A DNA stretch of 64,000 bases from Funiculus sociatus GB2-C1 (lineage in GTDB: Bacteria > Cyanobacteriota > Cyanobacteriia > Cyanobacteriales > FACHB-T130), in NCBI RefSeq assembly GCF_039962115.1, contig NZ_JAMPKJ010000023.1:24079-88078 (forward strand), in the 5' to 3' direction. The position numbers were made by a program, and so were the translations under genes. Below, in pieces: positions 26,773 to 35,701 of this stretch (the first letter of the stretch is position 1; each line of letters starts with the position of its first letter). The notes beneath the pieces were generated by a model. The model was not told the DNA's origin. It did not search any database and saw nothing but the letters and a program-made list of their open reading frames with translations.

Positions 26773-27849
26773 ATGGATTGCCCGGTTACATACCACAACT
26801 ACGAACCAGAAAGCATCATACCTCAGGAGGGGCGGGAAACCCTTGTGTCTACGAGTAATAACACCGCTAGTAGCGAGGTGCGGAGAACGAAAAACCATTT
26901 ACCAAAGGCGCAAGCCGACCAACTGATCGAGCAAGGGGTGCAGCAGCACCAGCACGGTCAATTGGAGCAAGCCGTGCAGTCTTTTCAAGAGGCTCACGCA
27001 GCCTACTGCGAACTCAAAGACCGACGGGGAGCGGGAAGAACCCTTGGCAATCTCGGACTCGTGTATTATGCCTTGGGAGACTTTGCCAAAGCAATTGAGT
27101 ATTCTATGCAAAGTTTAGCGATCGCCCAAGTCATCCAAGACCGACGTTTAGAAAGTCAGGCGCTTGGAAATATCGGCAATGCTTACCGTCACCTGGGCAA
27201 CCACGCCAAAGCCGTTGAGCATCAGCAACAGAGTCTAATGGTGGTGCGAGAACTCAAAGACTCCACAGGAGAAGTGGCGGCGCTGAACAATCTCGGACTA
27301 GCTTACAAGGCTCTAGGAGATTACATTAACGCCATTGACTACCAGAATCAGGCTTTGACAGTAGCCCGGAATATCCAAGACGATCAGGCAGAGGGGCAGA
27401 TCCTGAGAAATCTGGCGAATGCTTGCTATGCCGTAGGGGATTACACCAAGGCAATTGATTACTATCAGCAGCGGTTGGTACTGGTGCAGCAAAGTGGCGA
27501 TCGCCGGGTCGAAGCACAAATTCTGAGAAACTTGGGGAATGCTTGCTATGCCATAGGTGACTACCAGGCGGCAATTGAGTATGCTAAACAGCGCCTTGCG
27601 ATCGCTATTGCTATAAATGACCCCCGCGCCCAAGAGCAGGCACTTTCCCATCTAGGAGTAGCTTACGAGGCACTGGGAGACTACGCTACAGCAATTGAAT
27701 ACTACGAGCAACGCTTATTCATGGCACGAGTCCTCCAAGACCGCCGGATAGAGGGGCAGGCTCTAGGAAGTCTCAGAGTCGCTTGCTATGCTTTGGGCGA
27801 CTACGCGAAAGTGATGGAATACGACCATCAAGGTTTAATGAATAGTTAA
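26773..27849 (+). CDS. Tetratricopeptide repeat protein (seven TPR_12-type repeats)
   Basis: After an unstructured 50-residue leader, 40-residue repeats fill the protein, each with the pattern LGNLGLVYYALGDFAKAIEY. At least seven can be counted from about residue 55 to 355. The 40-residue period matches kinesin-light-chain/Rapsyn-type TPRs, which bind other proteins. No catalytic domain or signal peptide is seen. The DNA repeats closely, so copy number could vary by recombination. No partner gene is adjacent. Confidence 0.9.
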   Translation: MDCPVTYHNYEPESIIPQEGRETLVSTSNNTASSEVRRTKNHLPKAQADQLIEQGVQQHQHGQLEQAVQSFQEAHAAYCELKDRRGAGRTLGNLGLVYYALGDFAKAIEYSMQSLAIAQVIQDRRLESQALGNIGNAYRHLGNHAKAVEHQQQSLMVVRELKDSTGEVAALNNLGLAYKALGDYINAIDYQNQALTVARNIQDDQAEGQILRNLANACYAVGDYTKAIDYYQQRLVLVQQSGDRRVEAQILRNLGNACYAIGDYQAAIEYAKQRLAIAIAINDPRAQEQALSHLGVAYEALGDYATAIEYYEQRLFMARVLQDRRIEGQALGSLRVACYALGDYAKVMEYDHQGLMNS

Positions 27850-28220
27850 AAATTAATTAAATTAGCTTATTGATTCCAGGTTGATTCCAGGTATTTTTTT
27901 TGGCGTTCTCAAGAAATACCTCCACCGTATACCTGTAGGCTCTTGTTTCTCATTCATCTACCTGAAACTAATAGCCAGCAAAAAAGTTTTTTTATTTTTT
28001 TAATCTTTAATTTCCTCTAGTCCCGCTTTTGGGGGATGTATGGCCGCCTCAGTCCGGATTATCACTAAGTTTTAACAGAAAAAATGCTGGAGTCAATGAA
28101 GTATTTCAGGGGTGTCTGATAATATGAGCAAAAGTAATTCACCCCGTAATTGTACCCAGCTGTTTTGCATAAACGATAAACAGTGGTACTTAAGACAACC
28201 ATATGGAGGAAATGGATACC
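27850..28220. other. Intergenic region upstream of curT
   Basis: This 371 bp stretch holds a tandem TTGATTCCAGG pair (27870-27891), poly-T runs and the leader of curT. The direct repeat is related to the hairpin repeat at 38295-38323. No gene or clear promoter was recognised. Confidence 0.5.
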
Positions 28221-28664
28221 ATGCAAACGTCTGAATATTCTGATATCGCCCCAGATGCTGAGAAGACCAAGGTAGAAGTGAAAGTTGACGCACCGGGGGG
28301 CTTGGCAGCACTACCCCCAGCCAGCGAATCATCAGAAAAGTGGCGGCAAATTGGAGAACAAATTTCCGGATTCTTCGCAGAATTACCAGAGTACTTGGGT
28401 GAGTTTTTCTCCGAGTACCAGCGTCCGCTTACCACGTTGGGTCTGATATTGGCTAGTGTCATCACCGTTAAGGTGACGTTGGCGGTGCTGGATGCAATCA
28501 ATGATATTCCCCTGCTAGCGCCTACTTTTGAACTGGTAGGAATTGGCTACTCAGCTTGGTTTGTGTACCGTTATCTACTGCGGGCCTCTAATCGTCAGGA
28601 GCTATCAGAAGAGTTTAAAACTCTCAAGGGGCAAGTTATCGGTCAAGATACCATGAGCCAGTAA
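28221..28664 (+). CDS. curT: CURT1/CAAD-domain thylakoid protein (CurT)
   Basis: CurT bends thylakoid membranes and supports the contact zones where photosystem II is assembled. The protein (147 aa from this start) has an acidic N-terminus, an amphipathic helix (KWRQIGEQISGFFAELPEYL), two close membrane helices (PLTTLGLILASVITVKVTLA and PTFELVGIGYSAWFVYRYLL) and a C-terminal amphipathic helix with RQELSEEFKTL. This is the CAAD fold, also found inserted in some cyanobacterial tRNA synthetases. GGAGGA at 28205-28210 is well placed for the ATG at 28221, so the in-frame ATGs at 28203 and 28212 are less likely. Confidence 0.9.
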   Translation: MQTSEYSDIAPDAEKTKVEVKVDAPGGLAALPPASESSEKWRQIGEQISGFFAELPEYLGEFFSEYQRPLTTLGLILASVITVKVTLAVLDAINDIPLLAPTFELVGIGYSAWFVYRYLLRASNRQELSEEFKTLKGQVIGQDTMSQ

Positions 28665-28683
28665 ATTTTCTATGCTCAAAAAA

Positions 28684-28713
28684 GTAGAGACGCGATGCTC
28701 CTCGCGTCTCTAC
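28684..28713. terminator. Perfect hairpin repeat after curT
   Basis: Twelve-base arms GTAGAGACGCGA and TCGCGTCTCTAC enclose TGCTCC. The sequence is like a common dispersed hairpin of cyanobacterial genomes and is placed to act as a terminator for curT. Confidence 0.7.
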
Positions 28714-28765
28714 AAATCAATAGTAGAGGGCGATCGCATTCGAGTGACGATCGCTTCTCTGTAGC

Positions 28766-29362
28766 TCATAAATTTAAAGTAGAGCGATCGCCGACTATCG
28801 GCACGACCGCCCCTTCCAAATTTGCCCCGCTCAAATCCGCTCCACTCAGGTCGGTTTCAGTTAAGTCGGCTTGAGTTAGATTCGCTTCCATTAAGTCGGT
28901 TCTGTTCAGATTAACCCCAATTAGTAAGGCGCTACTCAGGTTGGCTTGACAAAGGATCGCATCGCTGAGGTTAGCATAGCTCAGGTTTGCCCTTCTCAAA
29001 TCTGCCCCAGTCAGATTCGCCCCCGTCAAGTTGGCTCCGGAGAGTTCAGCTCCAATCGGTTCAGTTTTAACCAGTCTGGCACCAATTAATCTAGCATTAT
29101 CAAAATTCGTCCCAATTAGATCGGCACCTGTTAAATCAGCACCAGTAAGGTCAGACCGGCTCAAGTTAGCTCCGCTGAGATCGGCTTTGCTCAGGTTTAC
29201 CCCCCGCAGGTTGGCTCCCACCAAGTTGACACCCTCTAAAATTGCTTCCCTTAAATCGCTCTGACGCAGGTTGGCTCCTTCTAGGTTGGCTCCTTTGAGA
29301 TCCACTTCCCGGAAATCCCGTTCTCCAGCAGCATATCGCTTTAAAATTTCATCTTCATCCAT
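28766..29362 (-). CDS. Pentapeptide repeat protein (198 aa)
   Basis: After a short leader MDEDEILKRYAAGERDFREV, nearly the whole protein is A(D/N)LXX pentapeptides, such as LSGANLSRSDLTGADLTGAD. This folds into a right-handed quadrilateral beta-helix. Known members mimic DNA (gyrase protection) or have structural roles, but most cyanobacterial ones have no known job. The start at 29362 gives the same leader as the neighbouring paralogue. The leader (I/V)L/KQ-YAAG-RDFREV is shared by both genes, so they arose by tandem duplication. Confidence 0.93.
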   Translation of the reverse strand: MDEDEILKRYAAGERDFREVDLKGANLEGANLRQSDLREAILEGVNLVGANLRGVNLSKADLSGANLSRSDLTGADLTGADLIGTNFDNARLIGARLVKTEPIGAELSGANLTGANLTGADLRRANLSYANLSDAILCQANLSSALLIGVNLNRTDLMEANLTQADLTETDLSGADLSGANLEGAVVPIVGDRSTLNL

Positions 29363-29459
29363 ATTTACTGCCTCTAAATTGCTTCCGATTAGCTTGAAAT
29401 TAAGAATTTGGGATACATTAATCGCCAATTCTTCAATCTAAAATCGCACAACTCGGTAG

Positions 29460-30296
29460 CTATTCGTGAGTGGCTGCATTAGGCATTATGGCACCGCTCA
29501 TGTCCGCATCGCGGAGGTTAACCCGATTTAGGTTGGCATCGATCAAAACAGCTTCAGTTAAAATTGCCCCAGTCAGGTTTGACCAGCATAATTTTGACCG
29601 GTACAGGTTGGCTCCGCTGAGATTAGCTCCCCGCAGGGTTGCCCAAGATATATTTGCTCCTCTAAGATTTGCCTTAGACAAATTGACATTTGTCAGATTG
29701 GTTCCGCTTAGATTAGCTCGGCTCAAGTCTGCCGCAGTTAGGTTCGCTCCAATGCCAGACGCTCCATTCAAGATAGCGTTGGATAAATTTGCCTTTTCCA
29801 TGTTGGCTCCAATCAGGATGGCATTCGTCAAGTTAGCACCTTCCATGTTGGCTCCAACTAAGATGGCATTCGTCAAATTGGCTCGACTCAAGGGTGCATA
29901 CATGAGTTTTGCTCCACTGAGATTGGCATCGCGGAGAATAGTTTCACTTAAAAGAGCGTAATTCAGGTTAGCTCCTCTCAGGTTGGCTCCACTCATATTT
30001 GCGGCTCGCAGGCTAGCATCGCTCAAATTCGCCTCACTCAGATTCGCCTCGCTCAGGTTGGCTCCAATCAGGTTAGCCTCGCTCAGGTTAGCACGTAGGA
30101 TGGCACCAGCCATATTCGCTTCTCGGAGGTTAACGCCGATCATTAATGCCCCAATCAGGTTAGCCTCGCGCAGATCCGCCCCTCGTAAGTTGACTTCGCT
30201 AAGGTCAATGCCCATCAGGTCTGCCTTCCGCAGGTTTACTTCCCGAAAATCCCTTTGACCTGCGGCGTAGAGCTGTTTCACTTCATCGGCATCCAT
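29460..30296 (-). CDS. Pentapeptide repeat protein (278 aa), paralogue of the next gene
   Basis: The leader MDADEVKQLYAAGQRDFREV is followed by about 50 pentapeptides, for example GANLSEANLSEANLSDASL. It is longer than its downstream paralogue by about 16 repeats. Inner tandem copies such as VGANMEGANLTNAILIGANM show recent expansion. GAGG lies eight bases before the ATG. The two genes are in the same direction, about 100 bp apart, and may share an operon. Confidence 0.93.
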   Translation of the reverse strand: MDADEVKQLYAAGQRDFREVNLRKADLMGIDLSEVNLRGADLREANLIGALMIGVNLREANMAGAILRANLSEANLIGANLSEANLSEANLSDASLRAANMSGANLRGANLNYALLSETILRDANLSGAKLMYAPLSRANLTNAILVGANMEGANLTNAILIGANMEKANLSNAILNGASGIGANLTAADLSRANLSGTNLTNVNLSKANLRGANISWATLRGANLSGANLYRSKLCWSNLTGAILTEAVLIDANLNRVNLRDADMSGAIMPNAATHE

Positions 30297-30572
30297 CTAG
30301 ACCTCCCTCATAGGTACTGCCGCTATTGATAAAAAGGCTCTCAAGCTCTTTCCTATAGCGTCTGGTGATTGGCGATCGCGCTCTATACCCACCGCCCAAT
30401 AGTGGAATGATAGAAAATCAACACCAAAAATCGGTGTCGGAATCGAAAATTTGAAGTTTTCACACGGAACCAAGACACGTTGAGGTAGGAAGTTGTACTC
30501 ATCGTGAAACCTTGAGGGCGTAAAACCTTTTGGGTAAAAAGGTACAGCGGACATTTGTATTAGATCCTTCAC
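30297..30572 (-). CDS. Possible small protein abutting a pentapeptide gene (91 aa)
   Basis: The frame ends with TAG directly against the ATG of the 278-residue pentapeptide gene, as if translationally coupled. The sequence (FGVDFLSFHYWAVGIERDR, SLRAFLSIAAVPMREV) is aromatic-rich and protein-like but unrecognised. An inner ATG at 30551 is a possible start. Without a known relative the call is weak. Confidence 0.3.
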   Translation of the reverse strand: MKDLIQMSAVPFYPKGFTPSRFHDEYNFLPQRVLVPCENFKFSIPTPIFGVDFLSFHYWAVGIERDRQSPDAIGKSLRAFLSIAAVPMREV

Positions 30573-31049
30573 TTTGATCGAGACTCAAAAACGGTGGATA
30601 TCTCGTTTGAGTCAGGGTCGGCTTACTTAATTGTTAGACAGCCGATGTAGATGCTCTCGTCGGCGGTCATGGGAACTTTCAAGAGCTAGTAGCCGCGAGT
30701 TCGGCAGAGCTTACACTATAACCGTAAGCTTTAGGGTGGGAGAAAGTCACTCTTATCTCGCAAGAGCTAACGAACTCGCGATTTCGGACATTGGCATCGC
30801 CTTAGTCATCCAGATAACCGCTATTGCTAGTGTCAAAATTTGCTACAAAATCCTATTCGTAACTTGACTGCTCTAGTCCGTTAAGTTAAGTCTAATTGTT
30901 ACAAAATACTTCGGCGCTTATCAGCACTCAAAAGACAGCTATTTCACAGGAAGATTCCTGTAATCTAGTTAATAGAGAGATTTTGGTCTCAAGCGCCAAG
31001 AAAATCAAAGCTCTTCGAGTAATGGCTGATAGCCAGTAAAGGATAGAGA
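30573..31049. other. Intergenic region upstream of ilvD
   Basis: About 480 bp between the divergent pentapeptide genes and ilvD. No gene, RNA or clear regulatory motif was recognised. The ilvD promoter is expected in its right half. Confidence 0.5.
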
Positions 31050-32735
31050 ATGCCGGACAATTTTAGGAGCCAAGTCGTAACCCAAGGCGTACAGCGATCG
31101 CCCAACCGGGCGATGTTGCGTGCTGTGGGTTTTGGGGATCGGGATTTCACTAAACCCATTGTAGGCATTGCCAATGGGTACAGCACTATTACTCCATGCA
31201 ATATGGGGTTAAACGAGTTGGCTTCACGGGCTGAGAGTGGGGCTAAAGAAGCTGGTGCGATGCCTCAGAAGTTCGGCACGATTACTATCAGTGACGGCAT
31301 TTCGATGGGGACGGAGGGAATGAAATATTCCCTGGTGTCGCGAGAAGTAATTGCAGACTCGATTGAAACAGTCTGTAACGGGCAAAGTATGGATGGGGTA
31401 CTGGCAATTGGCGGTTGCGATAAGAATATGCCAGGAGCGATGATTGCGATCGCTCGAATCAATATTCCCGCCATTTTCGTCTACGGCGGTACGATTAAAC
31501 CGGGTCATCACAACGGGCGCGATTTGACTGTGGTCAGTTCCTTTGAAGCTGTCGGACAATTCAGCGCTGGGAAAATTGACGAGATGGAGTTACAGGAAGT
31601 AGAACGCAAGGCTTGCCCTGGTGCTGGTTCTTGTGGCGGAATGTACACTGCCAATACCATGTCTAGTGCTTTTGAGGTAATGGGCATGAGTTTGCCTTAT
31701 TCCTCGACGATGGCAGCAGAAGATGCAGAAAAAGCCGACAGTGCCGAAAAATCTGCCTTTGTGCTGGTAGAGGCAATTAAAAAACAAATTTTGCCGCGTC
31801 AGATTCTCACCCGCCAGGCTTTTGAAAATGCCATTTCTGTGATTATGGCAGTGGGTGGTTCCACAAATGCCGTTTTGCATTTGCTGGCGATCGCTAATGC
31901 CGTCGGCGTCGAATTAACTCTGGACGACTTTGAAACAATTCGCGCCAAAGTTCCCGTACTGTGCGATCTCAAACCTAGCGGTCGCTATGTAGCAAATGAT
32001 TTACACAAAGCTGGTGGAATACCGCAGGTAATGAAGATGCTCCTGGTACGCGGTCTACTGCACGGCGATGCCCTTACCGTAACCGGGCAAACAATCGCCG
32101 AAGTATTGACCGATGTGCCAGAGGAGCCATCCCCTAACCAAGATGTCATCCGTCCTTGGAATAACCCCATGTATGCACAAGGACACTTAGCCATCCTGAG
32201 AGGAAATTTGGCAACAGAGGGCGCTGTCGCTAAAATTACCGGAGTCAAAATACCGACAATGACAGGCCCCGCGCGGGTGTTTGAATCAGAGGAAGCTTGC
32301 TTACAGGCAATTCTGGCGGGCAAGATTAATCGTGGTGATGTGCTGGTGATTCGTTACGAAGGCCCCAAAGGTGGCCCGGGAATGAGGGAAATGCTGGCTC
32401 CTACTTCTGCCCTTATCGGTGCTGGCTTGGGAGATGCTGTAGGCTTGATTACCGACGGACGCTTTTCGGGCGGTACATATGGGATGGTAGTCGGTCATGT
32501 GGCACCAGAGGCGGCTGTAGGGGGCGCGATCGCTCTCGTTGAAGAAGGCGATAGCATTACCATAGACGCACCAAATCGGCTGTTAAACCTCAACGTCACC
32601 GACGAAGAATTACAGCGGCGACGTGCTGCTTGGCAACCACCCACACCCCGTTATACAAAGGGCGTATTGGCAAAATATGCCAAATTGGTATCGTCTAGCA
32701 GTGTTGGTGCGGTGACAGATTTAAACTTAGGTTGA
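31050..32735 (+). CDS. ilvD: Dihydroxy-acid dehydratase, cyanobacterial type
   Basis: The enzyme dehydrates dihydroxy-isovalerate and dihydroxy-methylvalerate in valine, isoleucine and leucine synthesis. At 561 residues it matches the plant/cyanobacterial subfamily, which carries a [2Fe-2S] cluster. Cluster cysteines lie in [10 protein letters not shown] (Cys50), [10 protein letters not shown] (Cys123) and [34 protein letters not shown] and [20 protein letters not shown] are signature blocks. It stands alone. A second, different ilvD lies about 28 kb downstream. This one is the likely housekeeping copy. Confidence 0.96.
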   Translation: MPDNFRSQVVTQGVQRSPNRAMLRAVGFGDRDFTKPIVGIANGYSTITPCNMGLNELASRAESGAKEAGAMPQKFGTITISDGISMGTEGMKYSLVSREVIADSIETVCNGQSMDGVLAIGGCDKNMPGAMIAIARINIPAIFVYGGTIKPGHHNGRDLTVVSSFEAVGQFSAGKIDEMELQEVERKACPGAGSCGGMYTANTMSSAFEVMGMSLPYSSTMAAEDAEKADSAEKSAFVLVEAIKKQILPRQILTRQAFENAISVIMAVGGSTNAVLHLLAIANAVGVELTLDDFETIRAKVPVLCDLKPSGRYVANDLHKAGGIPQVMKMLLVRGLLHGDALTVTGQTIAEVLTDVPEEPSPNQDVIRPWNNPMYAQGHLAILRGNLATEGAVAKITGVKIPTMTGPARVFESEEACLQAILAGKINRGDVLVIRYEGPKGGPGMREMLAPTSALIGAGLGDAVGLITDGRFSGGTYGMVVGHVAPEAAVGGAIALVEEGDSITIDAPNRLLNLNVTDEELQRRRAAWQPPTPRYTKGVLAKYAKLVSSSSVGAVTDLNLG

Positions 32736-32764
32736 TAAGTGAATTCGCTTGTCTATTCATGATT

Positions 32765-32797
32765 AGATGCAGAGGAATTTTATTTTCCCCTGCATCT
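32765..32797 (+). terminator. Terminator hairpin after ilvD
   Basis: AGATGCAG (32765-32772) pairs with CTGCATCT (32790-32797), extended inside by GGAA/TTCC. It is 30 bp past the ilvD stop. Confidence 0.65.
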
Positions 32798-32821
32798 ACC
32801 CAAAAACCTTTACTTAAATCT

Positions 32822-33030
32822 CTATAATCGGCCAAATGAACAGCGTTTTAGGCTAGTCGCAACAACTTCTACCAGTTTCCACGTTTTCCAAAATCGTTTT
32901 GGAGCATCTTTTTTTGACACCTTGCCACAAACTTCCTGCGGCGACCAAAAATGATCGTTAAAGTCGTAGTATCCCACTGCTTTTGATCCAAGTTCTATAA
33001 TCTTAGGATTCCCAGAAGTACAGAGGCTTG
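32822..33030 (-). pseudogene. Possible protein-coding remnant, unknown
   Basis: The minus strand is open for about 70 codons and reads protein-like (LGSKAVGYYDFNDHFWSPQE, then RFWKTWKLVEVV), ending at TAG 32822-32824. No ATG begins it and no family is recognised. It lies next to the broken P450 gene, so it may be part of the same decaying region. Confidence 0.2.
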
Positions 33031-33173
33031 GAACACAGAACAGAAAAAACTTTAACTTAGTTCACATAAACAACTAAACCCATTCCTGAAGTAGATGGCT
33101 TTTTGAGAAAGTTTCTCAAAACAATAATATAGATACAAACTTGATTTTTCAGAATTTATAACATTACCTATTG

Positions 33174-33425
33174 ATGGACAACTATCAATTTACTCCAGTC
33201 CAAGTCGGTGTGCCTATAATTGGCGAGACACTGGAGTTTTTGTCAGACCCCAACTTTATCGAAAAGCGCTACCAGCAATACGGTTTTATCTTTAAGACTC
33301 GTCTAATTGCCAGACCAACTGTAGTTATGGTAGGCCCAGAAGCAGCAGAAGTTATCCTTTCTAGCCACATGAATTGTTTTTCGTGACGCGAAGGATGACC
33401 GAATACTTTCAAAATTTATGTTGGT
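33174..33425 (+). pseudogene. Cytochrome P450, N-terminal fragment (CYP120-like)
   Basis: The frame reads as the N-terminus of a cyanobacterial P450: PVQVGVPIIGETLEFLSDPN, then FGFIFKT-type and VVMVGPEAAEVILSSHMNCF. TGA follows where Trp is expected, then R-E-G, a second TGA for Trp, and PNTFKIYVG, matching the usual FSWREGWPNTFK. After this the similarity stops. The matching C-terminal part resumes at 35121. The 1.7 kb between holds a VWA gene and an IS630 remnant instead of the middle of the P450. Confidence 0.8.
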
Positions 33426-33484
33426 TTTTGTGTCAAGAGTTTTTACTGGGCTGGCCCTCTAGGTTTGACCTATCGCACTGAGGT

Positions 33485-34549
33485 TCAACATGGTAAAGCT
33501 TGTACAATTGCTGCTAGAGCAGCCACAACTGCTGCTACTGTAGCTACTATTTTTACCTGACCTCTTATAAAAAGAGTTATAAATATTACGAAAGAGATTA
33601 GAAATAAAGGTATGGCAATAAAAGTTTTCAATTTGCAATCAGGAGGAATTGAAGGTGAGGTTACTGTTGTTGTGGTTGAAGGTGATGTTGTCGAAGGATT
33701 TGGAAGAGGAGGAGGAAAAGTAGGAGAGATTGAAGGTGAGGTTCCTGTTGTTGGGGTTGAAGGTGGTGTTGTCGAAGGATTTGGAACTGGTATAGCATCT
33801 TTAAGTTTACGAGCCAATTCTGGGGGACTATTGGCTGACCCCCAATAATAGAAAAAATCAGGGTATTTTTTCGCGCACTCAAGAAATTCTCCATCTTTAC
33901 CTGTGGCTTTATAACCTATAATATCTACTTTAATTTCAACGGGTGGTTGATTATTTGCAAAAGTACCAATGATTCCACAGAACCACGGTTCCTTAGTTTC
34001 TGGTTTGCAGTTAGGTTCACCATCAGTAATCACCAAGATTCTAGCAGGCAATAAATGCTGAGATTCCAAATCAGCAACTACAGATTTGATTGCATAGCTA
34101 ATGGGGGTAGGTCCATCATCATTAGCTTGAATTTGGCCTAATCCTTCATTAATTTTTCGATTATTATTAATTTCTAAATTAGTTAACGTTTTTACAGCTT
34201 CACAGCTTCTTTCTTTTGTTCCATAAGATTTATAGTTTCCAAATTCTACTAATCCAATTTTTGTAGATGCCATATCTGATTGATTAATACGTTCGCGAAT
34301 TGCCTCTTTAACAATATCTATTCTGTTCGGAATTTCTTCAAAGCATTTACCTTGAGCATCTTTTTGAGAACACTTTCCCATACTACCAGAGTTATCTAGA
34401 AGTATCATAAGAGGGCTGCCAGAGCTAATTCTAGGACTATAAGTTGAAGTCGGGGAAGAATTAACTTCACTTTTACCTAGAATTACTAGAAAGAATGAGA
34501 TAATTAAAGCAAAAAATATGGAAAATATAAAACCTTTACCTCTGGTCAT
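33485..34549 (-). CDS. Membrane-anchored von Willebrand factor A domain protein
   Basis: An N-terminal hydrophobic segment (about 6-25) precedes a VWA domain (about 45-245) with an intact MIDAS: MILLDNSGSMGK (DxSxS), the Thr in DDGPTPISYA and LVITDGEPN. A Pro/Thr/Ser linker made of two near copies of NPSTTPPSTPTTGTSPSI follows, then a C-terminal membrane helix (about 312-330) and a hydrophobic tail. Ten or so cysteines suggest disulfides, so the VWA is probably periplasmic. The gene is AT-rich compared with its neighbours and sits inside a broken P450 gene, which suggests insertion. No AAA ATPase or partner is adjacent. Confidence 0.82.
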   Translation of the reverse strand: MTRGKGFIFSIFFALIISFFLVILGKSEVNSSPTSTYSPRISSGSPLMILLDNSGSMGKCSQKDAQGKCFEEIPNRIDIVKEAIRERINQSDMASTKIGLVEFGNYKSYGTKERSCEAVKTLTNLEINNNRKINEGLGQIQANDDGPTPISYAIKSVVADLESQHLLPARILVITDGEPNCKPETKEPWFCGIIGTFANNQPPVEIKVDIIGYKATGKDGEFLECAKKYPDFFYYWGSANSPPELARKLKDAIPVPNPSTTPPSTPTTGTSPSISPTFPPPLPNPSTTSPSTTTTVTSPSIPPDCKLKTFIAIPLFLISFVIFITLFIRGQVKIVATVAAVVAALAAIVQALPC

Positions 34550-34646
34550 TTCTATTTTTTATTCCTGAAAACTTGGTCAAGGACAGTTATCACTAAGCTC
34601 GAACCAAACATATAACCTATCGGTTATCTATTTTACACTTAAATCT

Positions 34647-35124
34647 ATATAGGAATCTGGTTTGATTTTTGAAAAAGATTACGATAAAATACGGAGGAGT
34701 ACACAACTATAATAACAGACGATGATAAACTAGCATCTATAAATCGAAATTGTCCCGCCCAGAGTAGGTGCCGCGCGAGAGCGAACTACAAGAATTTATA
34801 AGGATGCATCCAGATGCCCGTGAGGCCAGAAAAGCGTTGGCTCTCAAGCTGGTTTATCAAGAATATATCTATGAAGAAATTCAGACAATTTTAGATGTAT
34901 CACTCGGTTCGATAACTGGATGGAAACAAGCTTATGAACAACAGGGAATAGATTGAGGATACCTGGTTGCAGACGAAAACGTGGGTGCGACCTTTGTGTG
35001 CTTTGATTCCAACATAGTCTCATTTAAAGTGGATGTTTGAGTGGTTTATCCGAAACACCAGCTTTGATTTTTCCTCTCTTCAGATGTCCGGACTTTTTTC
35101 AAAAATCAAATAGGAGTCCTATAT
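34647..35124. mobile_element. Internally deleted IS630-family element with both terminal inverted repeats
   Basis: Ends at 34647-34676 and 35094-35124 are inverted repeats, identical at 26 of 30 positions, including the 16-mer TTTGATTTTTGAAAAA. TA dinucleotides flank both ends, as expected for IS630 insertion. Inside are the first and last parts of a transposase but not the catalytic middle. At about 475 bp, against over 1 kb for a full copy, this is a MITE-like derivative. Its right end joins the P450 C-terminal fragment directly. Confidence 0.8.
34768..35113 (+). pseudogene. IS630-type transposase, N- and C-terminal remains
   Basis: From a GTG at 34768, 62 residues form a helix-turn-helix head (MPRESELQEFIRMHPDAREA, YEEIQTILDVSLGSITGWKQ). 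After TGA, a shifted frame from 34961 gives the usual IS630 tail: TWLQTKTWVRPLCALIPT, one TAG, then HLKWMFEWFIRNTSFDF and a stop at 35111 inside the inverted repeat. The DDE catalytic core is missing. Confidence 0.8.
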
Positions 35125-35696
35125 TACTATTTGCAGGGCATAAAACCACCACCTCAATGCTCATTTGGTTCTGCCTAGAGTTAGCCCGTCACCCAGAAGT
35201 TTTGCAACCCGCAAGAGTTGAACAACAGCAATTTGCTACTCTTCAAGTTAGTCTAGAACAATTAGGGCAAATGCCTTATTTAGAACAAATTTTCTGCGAA
35301 ATTGAACGACTGCATCCGCCAGTCGGTGGCGGCTTTCGCGGTGTCATCAAACCCTTTGAGTTTAAAGGCTACCATGTTCCCGCCGGGTGGATGGCGCTAC
35401 ATTCAATTCTAGCAACCCATCGCATACCCACAATTTACCCCGAACCAGAGCGTTTCGATCCAGACCGCTTCAGCCCCCAACGCCAAGAACACAAACAGCG
35501 TCCTTTTAGTTTAATTGGTTTCGGTGGCGGGTCTAGAATCTCTGTTGGAACTGCATTTGCCAAAATGAAAATAGTCGCCGCCCATTTACTGCACGGCTAC
35601 CAGTGGGAACTTGTACCCAATCAAAGTTTAGATTCTGTACAAGTTCCCATCTGTTGCCCCAAAGATTGGCTGCGCGTTCATTTCCAGCAGTTGTGA
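35121..35696 (+). pseudogene. Cytochrome P450, C-terminal fragment with lost heme cysteine
   Basis: This resumes the P450 at the I helix (ILLFAGHKTTTSMLIWFCLE) and runs through the K helix (CEIERLHPPVGGGFRGVIK, with ExxR-like EIER) to the PERFDPDRFSP region. The heme-binding loop reads FGGGSRISVGTAFAKMK: Ser stands where the thiolate Cys must be (TCT for TGT). The AGHxTTTS motif has Lys in place of the usual Asp or Glu. With no N-terminal half and no Cys ligand, it cannot be a working P450. It ends five bases before the next gene. Confidence 0.85.
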
Positions 35697-35701
35697 ATTG
35701 T

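Noticed and set aside
29031..30258. Plus-strand frames opposite the pentapeptide genes
   Set aside because: They are mirror products of the repeat codons and have no start signals or families.
33485..35124. A new defence or VWA-transposon system inside the P450
   Set aside because: Only one VWA gene is present, without an ATPase or nuclease, and the IS630 piece is a separate, deleted element with its own ends.
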